Below are positions 1 through 10,500 of a stretch of DNA of 64,000 nucleotides, piece by piece. A program made the position numbers and the translations under genes. The notes beneath the pieces are model-generated. The model saw only the letters and a program-made list of their open reading frames with translations, was not told where the DNA came from and did not search any database. The stretch covers positions 15,872,001 through 15,936,000 of the forward strand of contig NC_067205.1 of assembly GCF_026262505.1 (NCBI RefSeq), read 5' to 3'. Numbering within the stretch: the stretch's first letter is position 1; each line of letters opens with the position of its first letter. The stretch comes from Trichomonas vaginalis G3. Lineage: Eukaryota; Parabasalia; Trichomonadida; Trichomonadidae.

Positions 1-113
1 TGAGGTGGAAATTGGTAGTAATTCGGAGGTACTTGCTGGAACTGAGGTGCAGGGGCTGGTGCTTTAGGTTCTTCTGGCTTTGGAAGGCATTCAGGAAGAG
101 GAACGTCAGTCAT
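1..113 (-). CDS. short Pro/Gln-rich protein of Polinton left module (partial at window edge)
   Basis: The reverse strand reads a short protein beginning MTDVPLPECLPKPEEPK and continuing rich in proline. The matching gene in the second copy (29182..29319) is a complete 45-residue protein. It diverges from the plus-strand gene starting at 338 across a block of iterated AT-rich repeats. No function is recognised. The window edge cuts its 3' end. Confidence 0.4.
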   Translation of the reverse strand, partial: MTDVPLPECLPKPEEPKAPAPAPQFQQVPPNYYQFPP

Positions 114-124
114 CCGTTTGTGTC

Positions 125-337
125 CTGTCGGAAGGAAGAACTTTTCCTGTCGGATGGAAGAACTTTTCCTGTCGGAAGGAAAAACTTTTCCTGTCGGAAG
201 GAAAATTTTTTCTAAAGTTCGACCAAAAAGTTCTCAATTTTCGAAAATTTGAATGGTTTACGGACGGACAACTGGAAGAGTTCTTCCTGTCGGAAGGAAA
301 AATTTTTCCCTTTGTCCAGAAAATTTTTTCCTGTCGG
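125..337. repeat. iterated ~20-22 bp AT-rich repeats between divergent genes (copy 1)
   Basis: Tandem, imperfect units built on gtcggaaggaaaaa followed by ttttcct recur here. Each contains a near-palindromic ggaaaaatttttcc core. The block separates a minus-strand gene from a plus-strand gene, and an equivalent block sits at 29330..29565. The position fits a bidirectional promoter or iteron-like replication site, which is inference. Confidence 0.6.
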
Positions 338-712
338 ATGGAAGAACTTGGAATGCAAGAAAGACTTGACGAGGCAATTTACCTAATTGAAATTAACGAG
401 CTTGTTAAAGACTTCCTCAGGCAGAATGTAAAAGACAAGCTTGTTAACGGTTGGATAACGGGAAGGTCTACACTTCAGCTCGAGACTTCGACTGGAATTC
501 CAATTCAAATACCAGACGGGACAGCCTACGATGGCATAAAGGACGCCAAAAGAGAAGCTCTTGTTAAGTTCCTAAACAAGCGTCCTTGGATACTACTTCC
601 AAACAGAGAGAACCCTTTCCCAAGAATGAACCAAATTCTCAAGGGTCTCCTTCACTTCTCGGGTCAACCATTCTTTATAACTACAGAAGGCGACATTCAG
701 CCAGTTCAGTAA
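338..712 (+). CDS. conserved 124-aa protein of Polinton left module (copy 1)
   Basis: A 124-residue protein starts at the ATG of MEELGMQERLDEAIYL and ends in DIQPVQ. The start is chosen because the same ATG opens the homologous gene at 29566 and because everything upstream is iterated repeat. The central half (ISGRSTLQLE-like region through NKRPW) is almost invariant between the two copies, while residues about 20-40 and 95-110 differ more. It is a small soluble protein with no signal or membrane segment. I do not recognise the family; presence in both copies suggests a core element function. Confidence 0.6.
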   Translation: MEELGMQERLDEAIYLIEINELVKDFLRQNVKDKLVNGWITGRSTLQLETSTGIPIQIPDGTAYDGIKDAKREALVKFLNKRPWILLPNRENPFPRMNQILKGLLHFSGQPFFITTEGDIQPVQ

Positions 713-825
713 ACATCTCATTTTAACTCACTTTTTTATGTTTTTTGTGAAAGTGTCAAAAATAAATTGTTTTCATGAGTTTTCTACGATGTTAGAAAAA
801 ATGTTATTTTCTAATATCTTCACAT

Positions 826-1686
826 TCAATACTTTTTCAGCACTTTTCCGTAGTTATATATGAAAGACAATTCGAGATAAAAGTCATAGTACAATGGAAT
901 AATATGTTGCACACCATTTGTTGTGAACCAAACTTGAAAGTCAGAGAAACTGTTACTAGATGGTTCGTAGAATTTAGAAGCAAAGTCATAAAAGTCCTTA
1001 CCAATACATAGAAAACTATTGTTGCTTGAACTGAAACTTGCATGACACATAACATTTTGAGGGTCAAACACGTTTCTATAAACCATCAAATCTGCTGGTG
1101 GAAGTATAAATTTAAATGGACCATCTGGTGGTAATGGTTCGTTCTGGTTTAGTAACCGAAGAAATTGTGCCCAAGAACGTTTGTCTACTTCCCAAAATAA
1201 AAACTCTGTATCTCTTGGAGGGTTAATTTCAATCTTTTGAAATGAAACGGTGGAGTTCATCTTGTCATATTCTAGTTTCAGATAGTATGTTCCATTTAGT
1301 AAAGAGTCGTATTTTTTTTGAAATTCCCAATAATATTTGTTCATTTGAGTTTGAAAGTCATTTAGAGTTTTCTCAAGACTTTCGTCTGAACGAACTGTAA
1401 AGATTCTCATTTCGTCAAATTTGTCTATTAGACCATTAGGACCTTTATACTGCCCATGAAAATATACTGCGAACATAAATGCGTTAGTTCTATTTGAAAA
1501 CAAAACTCTTCTAAATCCTATTGCCTTTGCATCTGAAGGACTTTGAAGCCAACGAATTGGATAGTCAAACCTGTATGCTCGGGATGAAATTTCTTCATCT
1601 GAAATAGTCCTACCAGCATTTGTAAAGATATAGTCTAACGGTTTTGTATCTGCTACTTTTGTTCTTTGTTTTTCAACCTGAAGCAT
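826..1686 (-). CDS. minor-capsid/penton-like candidate, cargo of copy 1
   Basis: A 286-residue uninterrupted frame starts at the ATG of MLQVEKQ. It is clearly homologous to the plus-strand locus at 38288..39135: both share FDYP(I/L)RWL near the N-terminus, a run about Y/F-beginning KDFY..., and a C-terminal FQVWFTT motif followed by IIPLY and LELSFIYNY. The closing strand pattern (DFQVWFTTNG then a beta-rich tail) resembles the last strands of single jelly-roll minor capsid proteins of Polintons, also seen at 19.7 and 26.4 kb, so a capsid role is plausible but inferred. Its place between the left module and the PolB-like gene differs from the second element. Confidence 0.5.
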   Translation of the reverse strand: MLQVEKQRTKVADTKPLDYIFTNAGRTISDEEISSRAYRFDYPIRWLQSPSDAKAIGFRRVLFSNRTNAFMFAVYFHGQYKGPNGLIDKFDEMRIFTVRSDESLEKTLNDFQTQMNKYYWEFQKKYDSLLNGTYYLKLEYDKMNSTVSFQKIEINPPRDTEFLFWEVDKRSWAQFLRLLNQNEPLPPDGPFKFILPPADLMVYRNVFDPQNVMCHASFSSSNNSFLCIGKDFYDFASKFYEPSSNSFSDFQVWFTTNGVQHIIPLYYDFYLELSFIYNYGKVLKKY

Positions 1687-1834
1687 TTAATATATGTAAA
1701 AATATATTGTTTTAAAATGGTATGCCATTTCATATTTCTCATCTAACAAACAAGTTTCCCAACGGTCTTCTCCAACAAACTCAGCGTACATTTCAAATAA
1801 AATTAAAAAATGTCACTTTTTTTGAAAAACGTTT

Positions 1835-3988
1835 TTACTTCATGCAATGTTTTATTTCTGTGCCGTCTTCAAGTATGCCCCAATATTTCCTTTTCGATAT
1901 TACATGAACTTCGGAAAATACCTTATCTAGCTTAAAACAGCCCATCTTTTCACCGACCATTCCCATTTCAATGAGTTTGTTGTATCCTTCTTCGTTCGTC
2001 ATGAGTGCGTCAATGTTCTCATAGTAAACCTTCACTTTGGATTTGACTTCGGAGAAGAATTTGTTGTAGTTGTCAAGTACTGCCTTTGCGAACTGAGGGT
2101 AAGACCAATGTTCGACAATAGGTTTTAATGTGGTTACTAAGCCACTTTGACCTTGAGTGAATTCGTACTTCAAAACAAAAGGAGAAAACCTTTCAACAAA
2201 GTTGTCGACCTTCTCATAATGTTTACTCTTCATCTCTTGAGGTTTCTTAATGGAATATCCCCATGTCGAATTCATAAGCAATTTGAGTGTCATTGCAAGT
2301 TTGGGGTTTGAAGCTTTCCTAATATCATACAGTTGTTGTATGACTTTTCCAACTGTATAGTTCCTTCCCGGGAACTCACCATCTTCGTTTGGAATTCCAG
2401 TCGGAATATATTGGACAAACCTCATGTATGCAGCGTTAAGGTCGACATAGTATATCTTTTCATCTGAGTCGAACTTGTCGCAACCAATTGGTCCAGTTTG
2501 TGGAAATTCAAGTGAGTCTCTTATCTTCTGAGAACTTCTCCTGTTATCTCATAAACATCGTCGAAGCAACCTGTTTCATATAAAACCTTCTGACCTAACT
2601 CAGATGCTCTCCAATACAATTTGACGTCAATTGGATGTCTCAATGGAAGTTTATTTATAGCATCTTGAAGTTCTTGCAACCTCATTGGAAGTTCTTCTGG
2701 TTCAGGTTGGTATCCGAACATACAACTTGTGGAACTGTGTACTTCTTTTGTACTAGAACTTTGTCTGGAACAACTTTTGGTCTTGCTAACAATGAAAAGT
2801 TTGTTTCGTCTTTTGGTACAAAAGTTTCTGTCAGCTTGTCATCTGGAATTGGTTCCAACAAACCTTTCTCGAAAAGAATGTTGACAGCTCTGACAATGTT
2901 GCACTTACTTTTACCAAAGAATGGTTTGTAAGACTTTCGTTCAACATGAAGTGGTTGTGGACAATTACAATCTTCAACCATGGTAAGTCTTTGTCAACAA
3001 CATAGTCGTCATATGAAGAACCTTTAGCTGTAGGTATGTTGACTCGGATATTGACATTTGCCAACGGTGCAATTTTTGCCAATTGACCTCTGAGAATGTA
3101 CCTTGTCTTCACACATGACTCAAGATACTTCATCTTCTCATCTGTAACAAGACCAGAGTTCCTGAGACATGTAAGAATACAAGGTTCATTGACAATTGTT
3201 CAATTGAATTGTAAATTCCATACCTTGTCAAGTCAATGTCAGACTTATTTATGAAGGGGAAGTATCCAGCATGTTGTCTGACTGCTTGAGGGTTAGGTTG
3301 GTACCATTCGAACTTGACACTTGCAATTCCTTCAATTGCATTCAAAATGTCTGAGTCGGAGTCAACCATTTGTTGTTCTCTCTTTGTAGTCTTGAATGCG
3401 TCAAGAAGTTTTGCGGCTGTTTGTTCATTGCCATGTGCATAGTAAATGTGACCATCCAAATCTGTTATGGTCAATCTGAGATTGTGTCCTTTCTTATTTC
3501 CGTCTTGAATTGCAGCAAGTACTACCCATGAAGCCTTCTTTGTTCTTTCCTTCGTCAAAGTTTACTGTAAAGGTTCGACCAGATGTAATTTGACTTCTAA
3601 CTTCACGATACTTTTCATATGCATATCTTGTTCTTTCCATGGGAGCATGTGCGTCTTCACCTTTTCCTTTTTTCCTTTCTCAAAGGATGCAATTGTTCGT
3701 CATGTTTCCAGTAGAATCTGGCAAAGCCGTCGTGTCCTTCAACTTGAGGTTCACTAACATCGAAAGGCATGTCCATAAGACGTTCTTCTTCTAACCTCTC
3801 TAGTCTGTTTGGATAATTGGCACGTGCTGTTTCCAAATCCATTTCGTAGCGAAGACCAGACAATTTGTCATAGACTTTTATGGGTCTTCCCTTCCTATAT
3901 TTAAAATTCTTCGAAACTCTCCAACCATATCTTTGTAAATCTGCTTTTTATTCTAGCAGACTTTCTATCCATTCTATATGGGGGCATT
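1835..3988 (-). pseudogene. divergent family-B DNA polymerase-like gene (copy 1, fossil)
   Basis: This locus has exactly the span of the 717-residue open frame at 32206..34359 and is nearly identical to it, but is broken in this copy (about half a dozen breaks). It has the same first and last codons. The palm-like signatures are described under the second copy. It lies head-to-tail upstream of nothing obvious and is followed by the lysine/glutamate-rich gene that reaches the gap. The closeness of the two copies indicates recent duplication or mobilisation within this genome. Confidence 0.7.
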
Positions 3989-4018
3989 TTTATAAAAATA
4001 AAAAATATTTTTTTTTCT

Positions 4019-4327
4019 TTACTTTACATAACTGCCTGCTGCCATAAGTCTTTGACGCCAACCCATACCAGCTAATGAAGGTTGACTTGGTTTAGTTTGG
4101 AAACTAAACTTTGGTTTTGGTTTATCTTCAGTTTTTGGTTTTTCTTCTTCTATCGTTTTTTCGTCACTTTTCGTTCCTCTGACTTTACTTCACTTGCAGG
4201 AACAGTTGTGTCGTCAACATCTTCATAAATATCATATGCCATTTGTTTTTGTTTTCCTTTCAACTTTTTGTGTTTGTTGTAAAGTTTAGAATATTTCGAC
4301 TCTAAGTCAATGAGATGTTCTATAATG
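4019..4327 (-). CDS. acidic/lysine-rich protein, C-terminal part up to the assembly gap
   Basis: The reverse strand encodes a charged C-terminal region (KLKGKQKQMAYDIYEDVDD and a Lys/Glu-rich stretch ending near AAGSYVK-like residues) matching the C-terminal half of the complete gene at 34388..34945. The N-terminal half is hidden by the run of Ns. Function unknown; see the second copy. Confidence 0.5.
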
Positions 4328-4427
4328 NNNNNNNNNNNNNNNNNNNNNNNNNNNNNNNNNNNNNNNNNNNNNNNNNNNNNNNNNNNNNNNNNNNNNNNNN
4401 NNNNNNNNNNNNNNNNNNNNNNNNNNN
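4328..4427. other. assembly gap, exactly 100 N
   Basis: One hundred consecutive Ns, the usual placeholder for a gap of unknown size. The sequence to the left belongs to a charged-protein gene of one element family and the sequence to the right to the interior of a major capsid gene, so the two flanks are different contigs and their adjacency is not proven. Confidence 0.97.
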
Positions 4428-5769
4428 ATAAGAAATGTGTGTTGTCATAGCTATCCCATTTATGTTCCACACTACCATCATCCACCAATGACCTCATAAC
4501 ATCTTCATTAAATCCAATCATATCATTGTTTGTATTGCAAGCGTTCGCAACCATTTCATAAAATACAGGTCCATATGATTTTTCAGGTTCTGCAGGCATA
4601 TTTCCATAAGCTCCCATGGAAAGCTGAAGATATTTAAACTTAGGGTTCTCAAAATTAACATAATAGTTGTCTTTCTTTCTAAATAGTGCCCAAATACTTT
4701 TAACATTAATAGGCGTATAAGCTGCTGTAAATGTTGCACTTGAACTATCTGTATTCTTTGAGAATGAACCGTCCATAGGAATCCAATCCATAACTTTAAC
4801 AGGAAAACATAAAGCCTCGTTTGTATAATGTTCTACAAGTTCTGTATAAATGTTAGGGTCTAAAGAGAATGACTTTGGATGAATGAAACATTCATTAAAA
4901 TCCATCTTTGTTCGAAATAGTTGCTGGTTTACAGTTGTAATAGTAACTGTTCCACTAGCTTCTACTGCCTTCGTTATCATAGTGAATGGTTCATTCCATG
5001 GAACAAATTTATTTGTCGGTGGATTTGAATCTGAAGCAAATGCAACTTTAAGAGTTGGATTGAAAGCAATGATATCATTTACAGATATAGATGTGCATTG
5101 TAAGGCGTCGCTACTGAACTTTACTTTAAGCTGAATGTTTCCTGCAAAAGCTGGAATAAATCGAATAGCTTCTAATGGAAGGAATCTTCTAACAGGAATT
5201 CTTAAACGAAGCTTAAAATCAAATGATTTTCCTGCTGTAATTGGACCACTAACAATTTGTCCTGTTCTGCATGTTCCCGAATGACTCCATACATCTTCAT
5301 GTCGAGTCTTTGAGAAAACATCTACTTTCTTTATTTGTTCGGTAGTTTGTGAGTTTGAAGTTATATATGCTTCTTCTCTTGCGTTGTCTTGAGAATATAC
5401 GATACGACCATTTGCAAGGATTTGATATCCAGCAACTGCATAGAAAGCGTCATCGAAACCAATCCAAAATCCTGGTGGGTTTGTTTTATTGGAACCTGAA
5501 CCAATTTCTTTATCTACAATAAATTGACCTTCCATTTTATACGTAATGAATGTATTGTAAAGGTCCAACATATTTTCACCAGGAGGTGAGAGATTGAATG
5601 TTACCCATGTGTTATCTTTAGCAGTTCCAGGTTGTGATGGAATCTTTGCGTCAGAATATTTTCTATTAGTGTCACCAATTTGAACTGCATTGTCTATGAT
5701 ATCGAAATATGAGCGAATCTGATGAATATGCTCTGCTGGAGTAAATTCGTTTAGCTGTTCGTTCTGCAT
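4428..5769 (-). CDS. Polinton major capsid protein (double jelly-roll), up to the gap
   Basis: The reverse strand opens with MQNEQLNEFTPAEHIHQIRS and continues for about 447 residues to the gap. Beta-rich sequence, FNLSPPGENMLDLYNT early on, a long insert around LPLEAIRFIPAFAGNIQLKV, and SFSLDPNIYTELVEHYT in the middle are the style of Polinton and virophage hexon-like major capsid proteins. As a structural protein it would build the icosahedral shell. It stands beside the small basic gene at 5797 and a penton-like gene at 6562, a typical capsid block. Family assignment is from sequence character, not from a search. Confidence 0.6.
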
Positions 5770-5796
5770 GTATTTACTTCAGATAAAAATATCTAT

Positions 5797-6231
5797 TTAC
5801 TTCATTATTCTCACTCTTCTTCTTGGCATTCGTGGTGGAAGTTGTTTCTTGACATTTTCAATGAACTGTACATTCTCTTTTGTCTCAACTTCTTTCACTG
5901 GCGGGTCAGGGTTCTTTGACTCGGTTTGTTTTTCAATGAAATTCACGAACTTTGCAATAAGCTCTTGGTTCGTTATTGAAAGTACATCTGGCTTCTTTTC
6001 TTCTGGTTCTTTTGGTGGCTCAGTTTGAACAGAAGGTTTTATATGGGCTTCGTGGACTTCACCCTTGCCATGCACCTTAATGTTGTCGCTTTCTGCATTC
6101 GCTAATGGAACCTTTCTTTTTCTTACATATATTTTACCATCTTTACTCTGACTTACGTAATAGAAAGGATGTTGTATTCCTCTGGCGTCATTTAATATAA
6201 TAGACTCTCGTTCTGATTTTGACAAGCTCAT
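5797..6231 (-). CDS. small charged protein next to MCP
   Basis: A 144-residue protein starts with MSLSKSERESIILNDARG. It has an N-terminal segment with YYVSQSKDGKIYVRKRKV, then a Pro/Glu/Lys-rich linker and a basic C-terminus (RMPRRRVRIMK). The opening resembles that of the gene at 34388..34945 (SKPVKELTDEEKNSIIESAR), suggesting a shared family in both Polinton types. It is divergently arranged with the gene at 6277. A nucleic-acid- or capsid-associated role is possible from the basic tail; no known domain is recognised. Confidence 0.55.
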   Translation of the reverse strand: MSLSKSERESIILNDARGIQHPFYYVSQSKDGKIYVRKRKVPLANAESDNIKVHGKGEVHEAHIKPSVQTEPPKEPEEKKPDVLSITNQELIAKFVNFIEKQTESKNPDPPVKEVETKENVQFIENVKKQLPPRMPRRRVRIMK

Positions 6232-6276
6232 TTTACATCGGTTAAAGTTTTAATTTTGTTTTTTATCTGCAGTCAA

Positions 6277-6537
6277 ATGACTCAGACAAGTCCTACGGAC
6301 AAGACCCAAGGGGTCATAGATGTTGAAGCATTGAAGAAAGAAATTCGCGAGCAAATTTTATCCGAACTGAAGGAACAAAAACAAGAACAAAAGCCAGAGA
6401 GACCAAAGAGAAAACTTAGTGAAAAACAACTAGCTGCATTAGCTGCTGGAAGACAGAAGAACCCACGTTTGCTCGCGAAGAAAGCTAGAGAAGAAGCTGA
6501 AGCAAAAGCTAAAGAAGCTGAAGTGAAGAAAGAGTAA
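6277..6537 (+). CDS. Lys/Glu/Ala-rich 86-aa helical protein
   Basis: The ATG at 6277 is the first in frame and opens MTQTSPTDKTQG. The protein is dominated by charged helix (KKEIREQILSELKEQKQEQK and a C-terminal KKAREEAEAKAKEAEVKKE) with a central RPKRKLSEKQLAALAAGRQK segment typical of small DNA-packing or assembly proteins in this element class. It ends 24 bases before the start of the penton-like gene. Confidence 0.55.
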   Translation: MTQTSPTDKTQGVIDVEALKKEIREQILSELKEQKQEQKPERPKRKLSEKQLAALAAGRQKNPRLLAKKAREEAEAKAKEAEVKKE

Positions 6538-6561
6538 ATGGTTTATTTTTATTGGAACTAA

Positions 6562-7419
6562 ATGTATAGACAAATACCTTTATCTGTTGCGTTCAGTAGT
6601 GAAAACCCTGACGTCAAAATAAAGGGGAACAGAGTAACGTTTAAGTTTCCAACAGACTGGATTGTGAACATAAATGAAGAGAAGTACATTGGCATAACAT
6701 CTATGTATATAACACGTGCATTTAGGAAAGTTGACTTTATACTTCAAGTCGAGATAGAAAATGACGAACAGTCTTTAAGCGCCCAAAACATTCACATATA
6801 CAAATACTTTAAAGACGATACAACATTGTTGCAATGTATGATTTCATTTAATGAAATGTTCGAGAAAAAGTTTAACATTGAAGTACAAACTTTACAGCCT
6901 TTACGTGAGTTTCTTGCACAACTGAAAGAAGAAGGTAGTCAGCCACAACTTATAGACTTTCATTATGAATTTAATGAAAATGAAGATGGAACTCATGACT
7001 GTCAGTTTGTTGTATTCTCACCATTCAATGAAGTAGCTAAAGAGAAAGAAAATCCATTACGTATAAGATTTCAAATCTCTGAACCAAGTGATGATTTCAA
7101 GAATGTTTTCAATTATGATGCAATGCTTCCGAGGAAAAATGAATTTTCAAAGATTGTAACACCTGGCATTTGGGATAGAAAGCAAGCTATATTATATTCA
7201 AACTTAAGTAAGGGAGTTGAAAATGAGTTCATTGGTCATACAAGAACTACACCACTTCCTAACCCTAAATACTATAAATTAACTGGCTTCAATCGTGAGT
7301 TTTGGATAGACATGTTCTCCACTCATGACCATAACTGCCCAGTGTTCTTACCTCCAGACCATAAGGACTGTCTCTACATTGAAGCACAACTCTTAAACTC
7401 TACCATCGCAGTATTGTAA
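6562..7419 (+). CDS. penton/minor-capsid-like protein, 285 aa
   Basis: An uninterrupted frame opens MYRQIPLSVAFSSENPDVK. Its N-terminal pattern (VTFKFPTDWIVNINEEKYIGITSMYITRAFRKV) closely parallels the gene at 22016 (YEYPRHWVEYVGGEKAIEIRQVRSIPAGRTI) in spacing and in the EKYIGI/EKAIEI motif, and both end with a short beta-rich tail after a CLYIEAQ/LIIEM segment. Four such genes occur in this element. In Polintons single jelly-roll proteins form the penton vertices; that role is inferred from genomic context next to MCP and from the shared architecture. Confidence 0.5.
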   Translation: MYRQIPLSVAFSSENPDVKIKGNRVTFKFPTDWIVNINEEKYIGITSMYITRAFRKVDFILQVEIENDEQSLSAQNIHIYKYFKDDTTLLQCMISFNEMFEKKFNIEVQTLQPLREFLAQLKEEGSQPQLIDFHYEFNENEDGTHDCQFVVFSPFNEVAKEKENPLRIRFQISEPSDDFKNVFNYDAMLPRKNEFSKIVTPGIWDRKQAILYSNLSKGVENEFIGHTRTTPLPNPKYYKLTGFNREFWIDMFSTHDHNCPVFLPPDHKDCLYIEAQLLNSTIAVL

Positions 7420-7429
7420 ATGACCACAT

Positions 7430-7454
7430 GGGCTTCGCCCTTGCCGCTAGCGGC
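7430..7454. repeat. GC-rich double hairpin A
   Basis: Two adjacent perfect stem-loops: gggcttcgccc (7430-7440) and the 12-base palindrome gccgctagcggc (7443-7454), separated by tt. It sits just after the stop of the penton-like gene, in otherwise AT-rich DNA. Read on the minus strand it follows the same template as hairpins B and D. Confidence 0.8.
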
Positions 7455-7467
7455 TTATTTTTATCAT

Positions 7468-7566
7468 GAATGACCTCATTGCTGACAAAAATAAATGACC
7501 TCATTCATGACCTCATTGCTGACCTCATTCATGACCTCATTGCTGACAAAAATAAATGACCTCAGA
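7468..7566. repeat. tandem atgacctcattgctgac repeats
   Basis: Imperfect direct repeats of atgacctcattgctgac, with and without an aaaaataa extension, fill the spacer between the penton-like gene and the 3' end of the polymerase locus. They could be slippage products or a 3'-end signal shared by the convergent genes; nothing more can be said. Confidence 0.7.
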
Positions 7567-10500
7567 ACTTCAACTTACGAATAAAGCTTGTTTTAGTCGT
7601 TATTGAGAAGTTAAACTTTTCAGCAAAGCAAGGACTAGAAGACTTACATAAGTCAAATCCAATCTCTTGACCGTCATAAAGTGCTTTATAAAGTTTCATG
7701 ACACTGAACTCAGAGTCTTTGTCAAATTTTCCTTGCGGAACCATTAAACCTTTATCTTCATTGTAATAGCATTGTATAGCTTCAGGAAACATTTCATTAG
7801 CGGTTAAAGCAATAACATCTTGCTTCACGCCTTTCATTCTGCAGTGAAATGCAACTTCATTTAAATCGTTAGTGAGTAAGTCTATGTAAGTCTTCTTTCC
7901 ACAAAATATTGACTTGTATGCTAAACTTTGTTTTCCAGGTGTTATTTCTGCGAAGTCACTATGAAACTGACCAAGGTTTTTACCAATAAGTTCTCTACCG
8001 TATCTCTTCTTAAATTCATGAGCTAAACGTGGTATGTCTTCATTGTAAATGTGCATCGAATCTGTATCCTGATAAAATGCTTTTAATCCTAAGTCTTCAA
8101 TCGTGCAAAACACTTCATTCATAATACGTTTTGACATAGACAGAATGTTAACACCAAGTGGACAGAAGTTAAAGTGTCTGCAAATGCTTTTCGTTAGCTT
8201 GAAAATAGTTTTATCTGAACCATCCAAACCTTCGAACTTCACTATATGGTTGTAGTTTCTGATGGCATATCTTATAGCATCTTTGTCATCTACTATGGTT
8301 ATTTTTGACTCAATAGGAGATAGAATAGTTTTGCCATAAATACTGTTCAGAATGAGCTTTATATTTTCTTGCAAAGGATTTCCTTCTTTCTTATACTTTA
8401 ACCTTAACTCAAACAACTTCTTTACTTCATCTCTTATTCTAATATCTCTGTTTCCATCGTATAGTATCCTTGCAACACTTCACATTTGACACCTTGATAT
8501 TTTATGAGGTCTTGTAATGTTATATGGTCAACATACATTAAACAGCAAGTGTTTGAACTTCTGGGAACGTTAAGTTCTGGATTTAGTTCAGGGTCACAAA
8601 CTATTAAAGGAAAGTGTCTATGTATTCCAATCTCTGTTATCTTAATGAGAACAAAGAAGCCAGACATAAACTTTTCACCAATGGGTTCCTTTTGGTCGTC
8701 ATCGAATAAATGTCTCATGAGATACTCTGTGCTTAACATCTCATCCTTCAATACTTTTGGAATTCCTTCTAAAGTATAAAGTCTTGCTATAGCTGATGGA
8801 TATAATGAAACAGCGTCGAAGTCAGCAATGAGTTTCTTTTTGCTCTTTTGTTTCATGTTATCTGACAACATACATCTTCCACCTTGAATGCATCTGAAAT
8901 AAATTCTCTTGGTTTATTTGAGAGGTCATAAAGATTTCCATTCGGGAAGTACACTCTGTTCTCAAACAATTTGTTAGCAATAGAACAAATACTAACGTAG
9001 TCATAAACGTTTAAATCAAACTCTTTCAATAAGTCATTGCGGAACTTTACAAAACCTTCTCTTAAAATTCTTACATCTTGTTTGCAGTAAAACGTGCTAT
9101 ATTTTTCTAAGTCGAAGTGGTTTTCATCTATTCTGCAACCTTTGATGGAATCTATGTTCTTCATGAACGTTTCAATATCTTTTACAAACTTACATGCTTC
9201 AGAAATGACACCAGTTCTGTTGTCATTTGCTAACAAAACACTGCTGTAGTAGTTGTATGGAAATACTTCTTTCGGTCCTGTTTGTAAGTTAAACATAGCA
9301 GGAAATAGTTTAAGCTTCTTATTTATAACACTGTAAGAGTCTTTTATAATAATTGCCCTTCCTTTATATAACCAGTTATTTGCATTGTTCGTGAACCTTT
9401 AATGATGGGAGTTCCTTTCACTTCTGTCATGTGTCTTAAGATGAAGTTTATATCATAACTGAGGTTATGGAAATATATTAAACTCTTGTCAGGAAGTCGC
9501 TCCAAAAATTCTGTTGCACAGTTTTGACCCCAAATGCTTTCACTCACTGAACCATCTTCACTGTCATAACAGATGTTAAAAGCTTTATGAAAGCCATCGT
9601 ACTACACTCAAAGTCAGCAAAGAAAACGTGCTCAGGAATGAACTTGCACTTATTTTTATTTACTTCTTTTGACTCTGCTTTCTTCTTCAGTTGTACACAA
9701 TACTTTGGAGCATATGTCAAATCTTTAAATGGTGCAAGGTTCTGTTTATATAAGTCAGTCGTATATGTGAAAAGTTCTCCATAAGAAATAGGTTCGAAAT
9801 ATTTGCACTCCCACAATGTTTTCATAACATCCCATAGCGGGTGTAGTTCTATCCATGCGAACAATGTATTTATCATCTCTCATTGTATATATTTCATCTG
9901 TTTTTCAATGTTCATTCCACCACACTCCTTCAAGATTTCTATATAGTTGCGAATGAAATATGTTGTTTGGTAATCTTTCGTTTAGCATGTAGTGGTCTTC
10001 AACAAGAAGTAAGTCAATAGTTCGAACAGTTTACATTCTTTTGGTATGTATCTCTTTATTTCATTATGTCTTGAGTCATTGAAATAACCAATGGTAACAT
10101 TGAATGCTATACCTGTTGTCAAAATTTCTTGTACTTTACTTTGAGGAAAGTCTCTAACACGAATGACTTCTCTCATGTGGTCAATAGTTTCTTCATTTAC
10201 TCCAGCCTGAATGCAAGCATAAACGAAACAATTGTCCTCTGTCATAAGTGTTGCAGTTCTTTTGTTCAGTTCATTGAAGATTTGGTAGCGTTCAAGATTT
10301 ATAGGTAATGTGCAAAGATACTTCCAGAACTGACGCTTCTCTTCTTATAAAACTTCTTTTCACCAAGGATTTCATTCCAGAAGTCATCTATATCTTGTTT
10401 ATCTCCTGTTTGTTTAAGTCTGTTCAATAATCTTTTCTGTCTTTCTGTCAGTGTGCTTTCATCTCTATATGGTCTCTTTTTGGTTTGCCTTTCTTTACAT

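Larger units (their letters stand above)
1..4327. mobile_element. Polinton/Maverick-like fossil, left part (copy 1)
   Basis: This is a partial, broken element with roughly ten breaks. It carries the same left module, PolB-like gene and following acidic/lysine-rich gene as the element at 29.2-34.9 kb, and by eye differs from it by only a few percent in the shared parts, so the two copies look recent. Between the left module and the PolB-like gene it carries a different cargo gene. It runs off the window start and stops at the run of Ns, so neither true terminus is visible. Family assignment rests on the PolB motifs and the shared integrase-bearing relative, not on terminal repeats. Confidence 0.75.

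Noticed and set aside
4150-5769. A single 539-residue frame running through the N run
   Set aside because: It joins the capsid gene to an unrelated charged protein across 100 Ns; the frame is kept only by the length of the placeholder.
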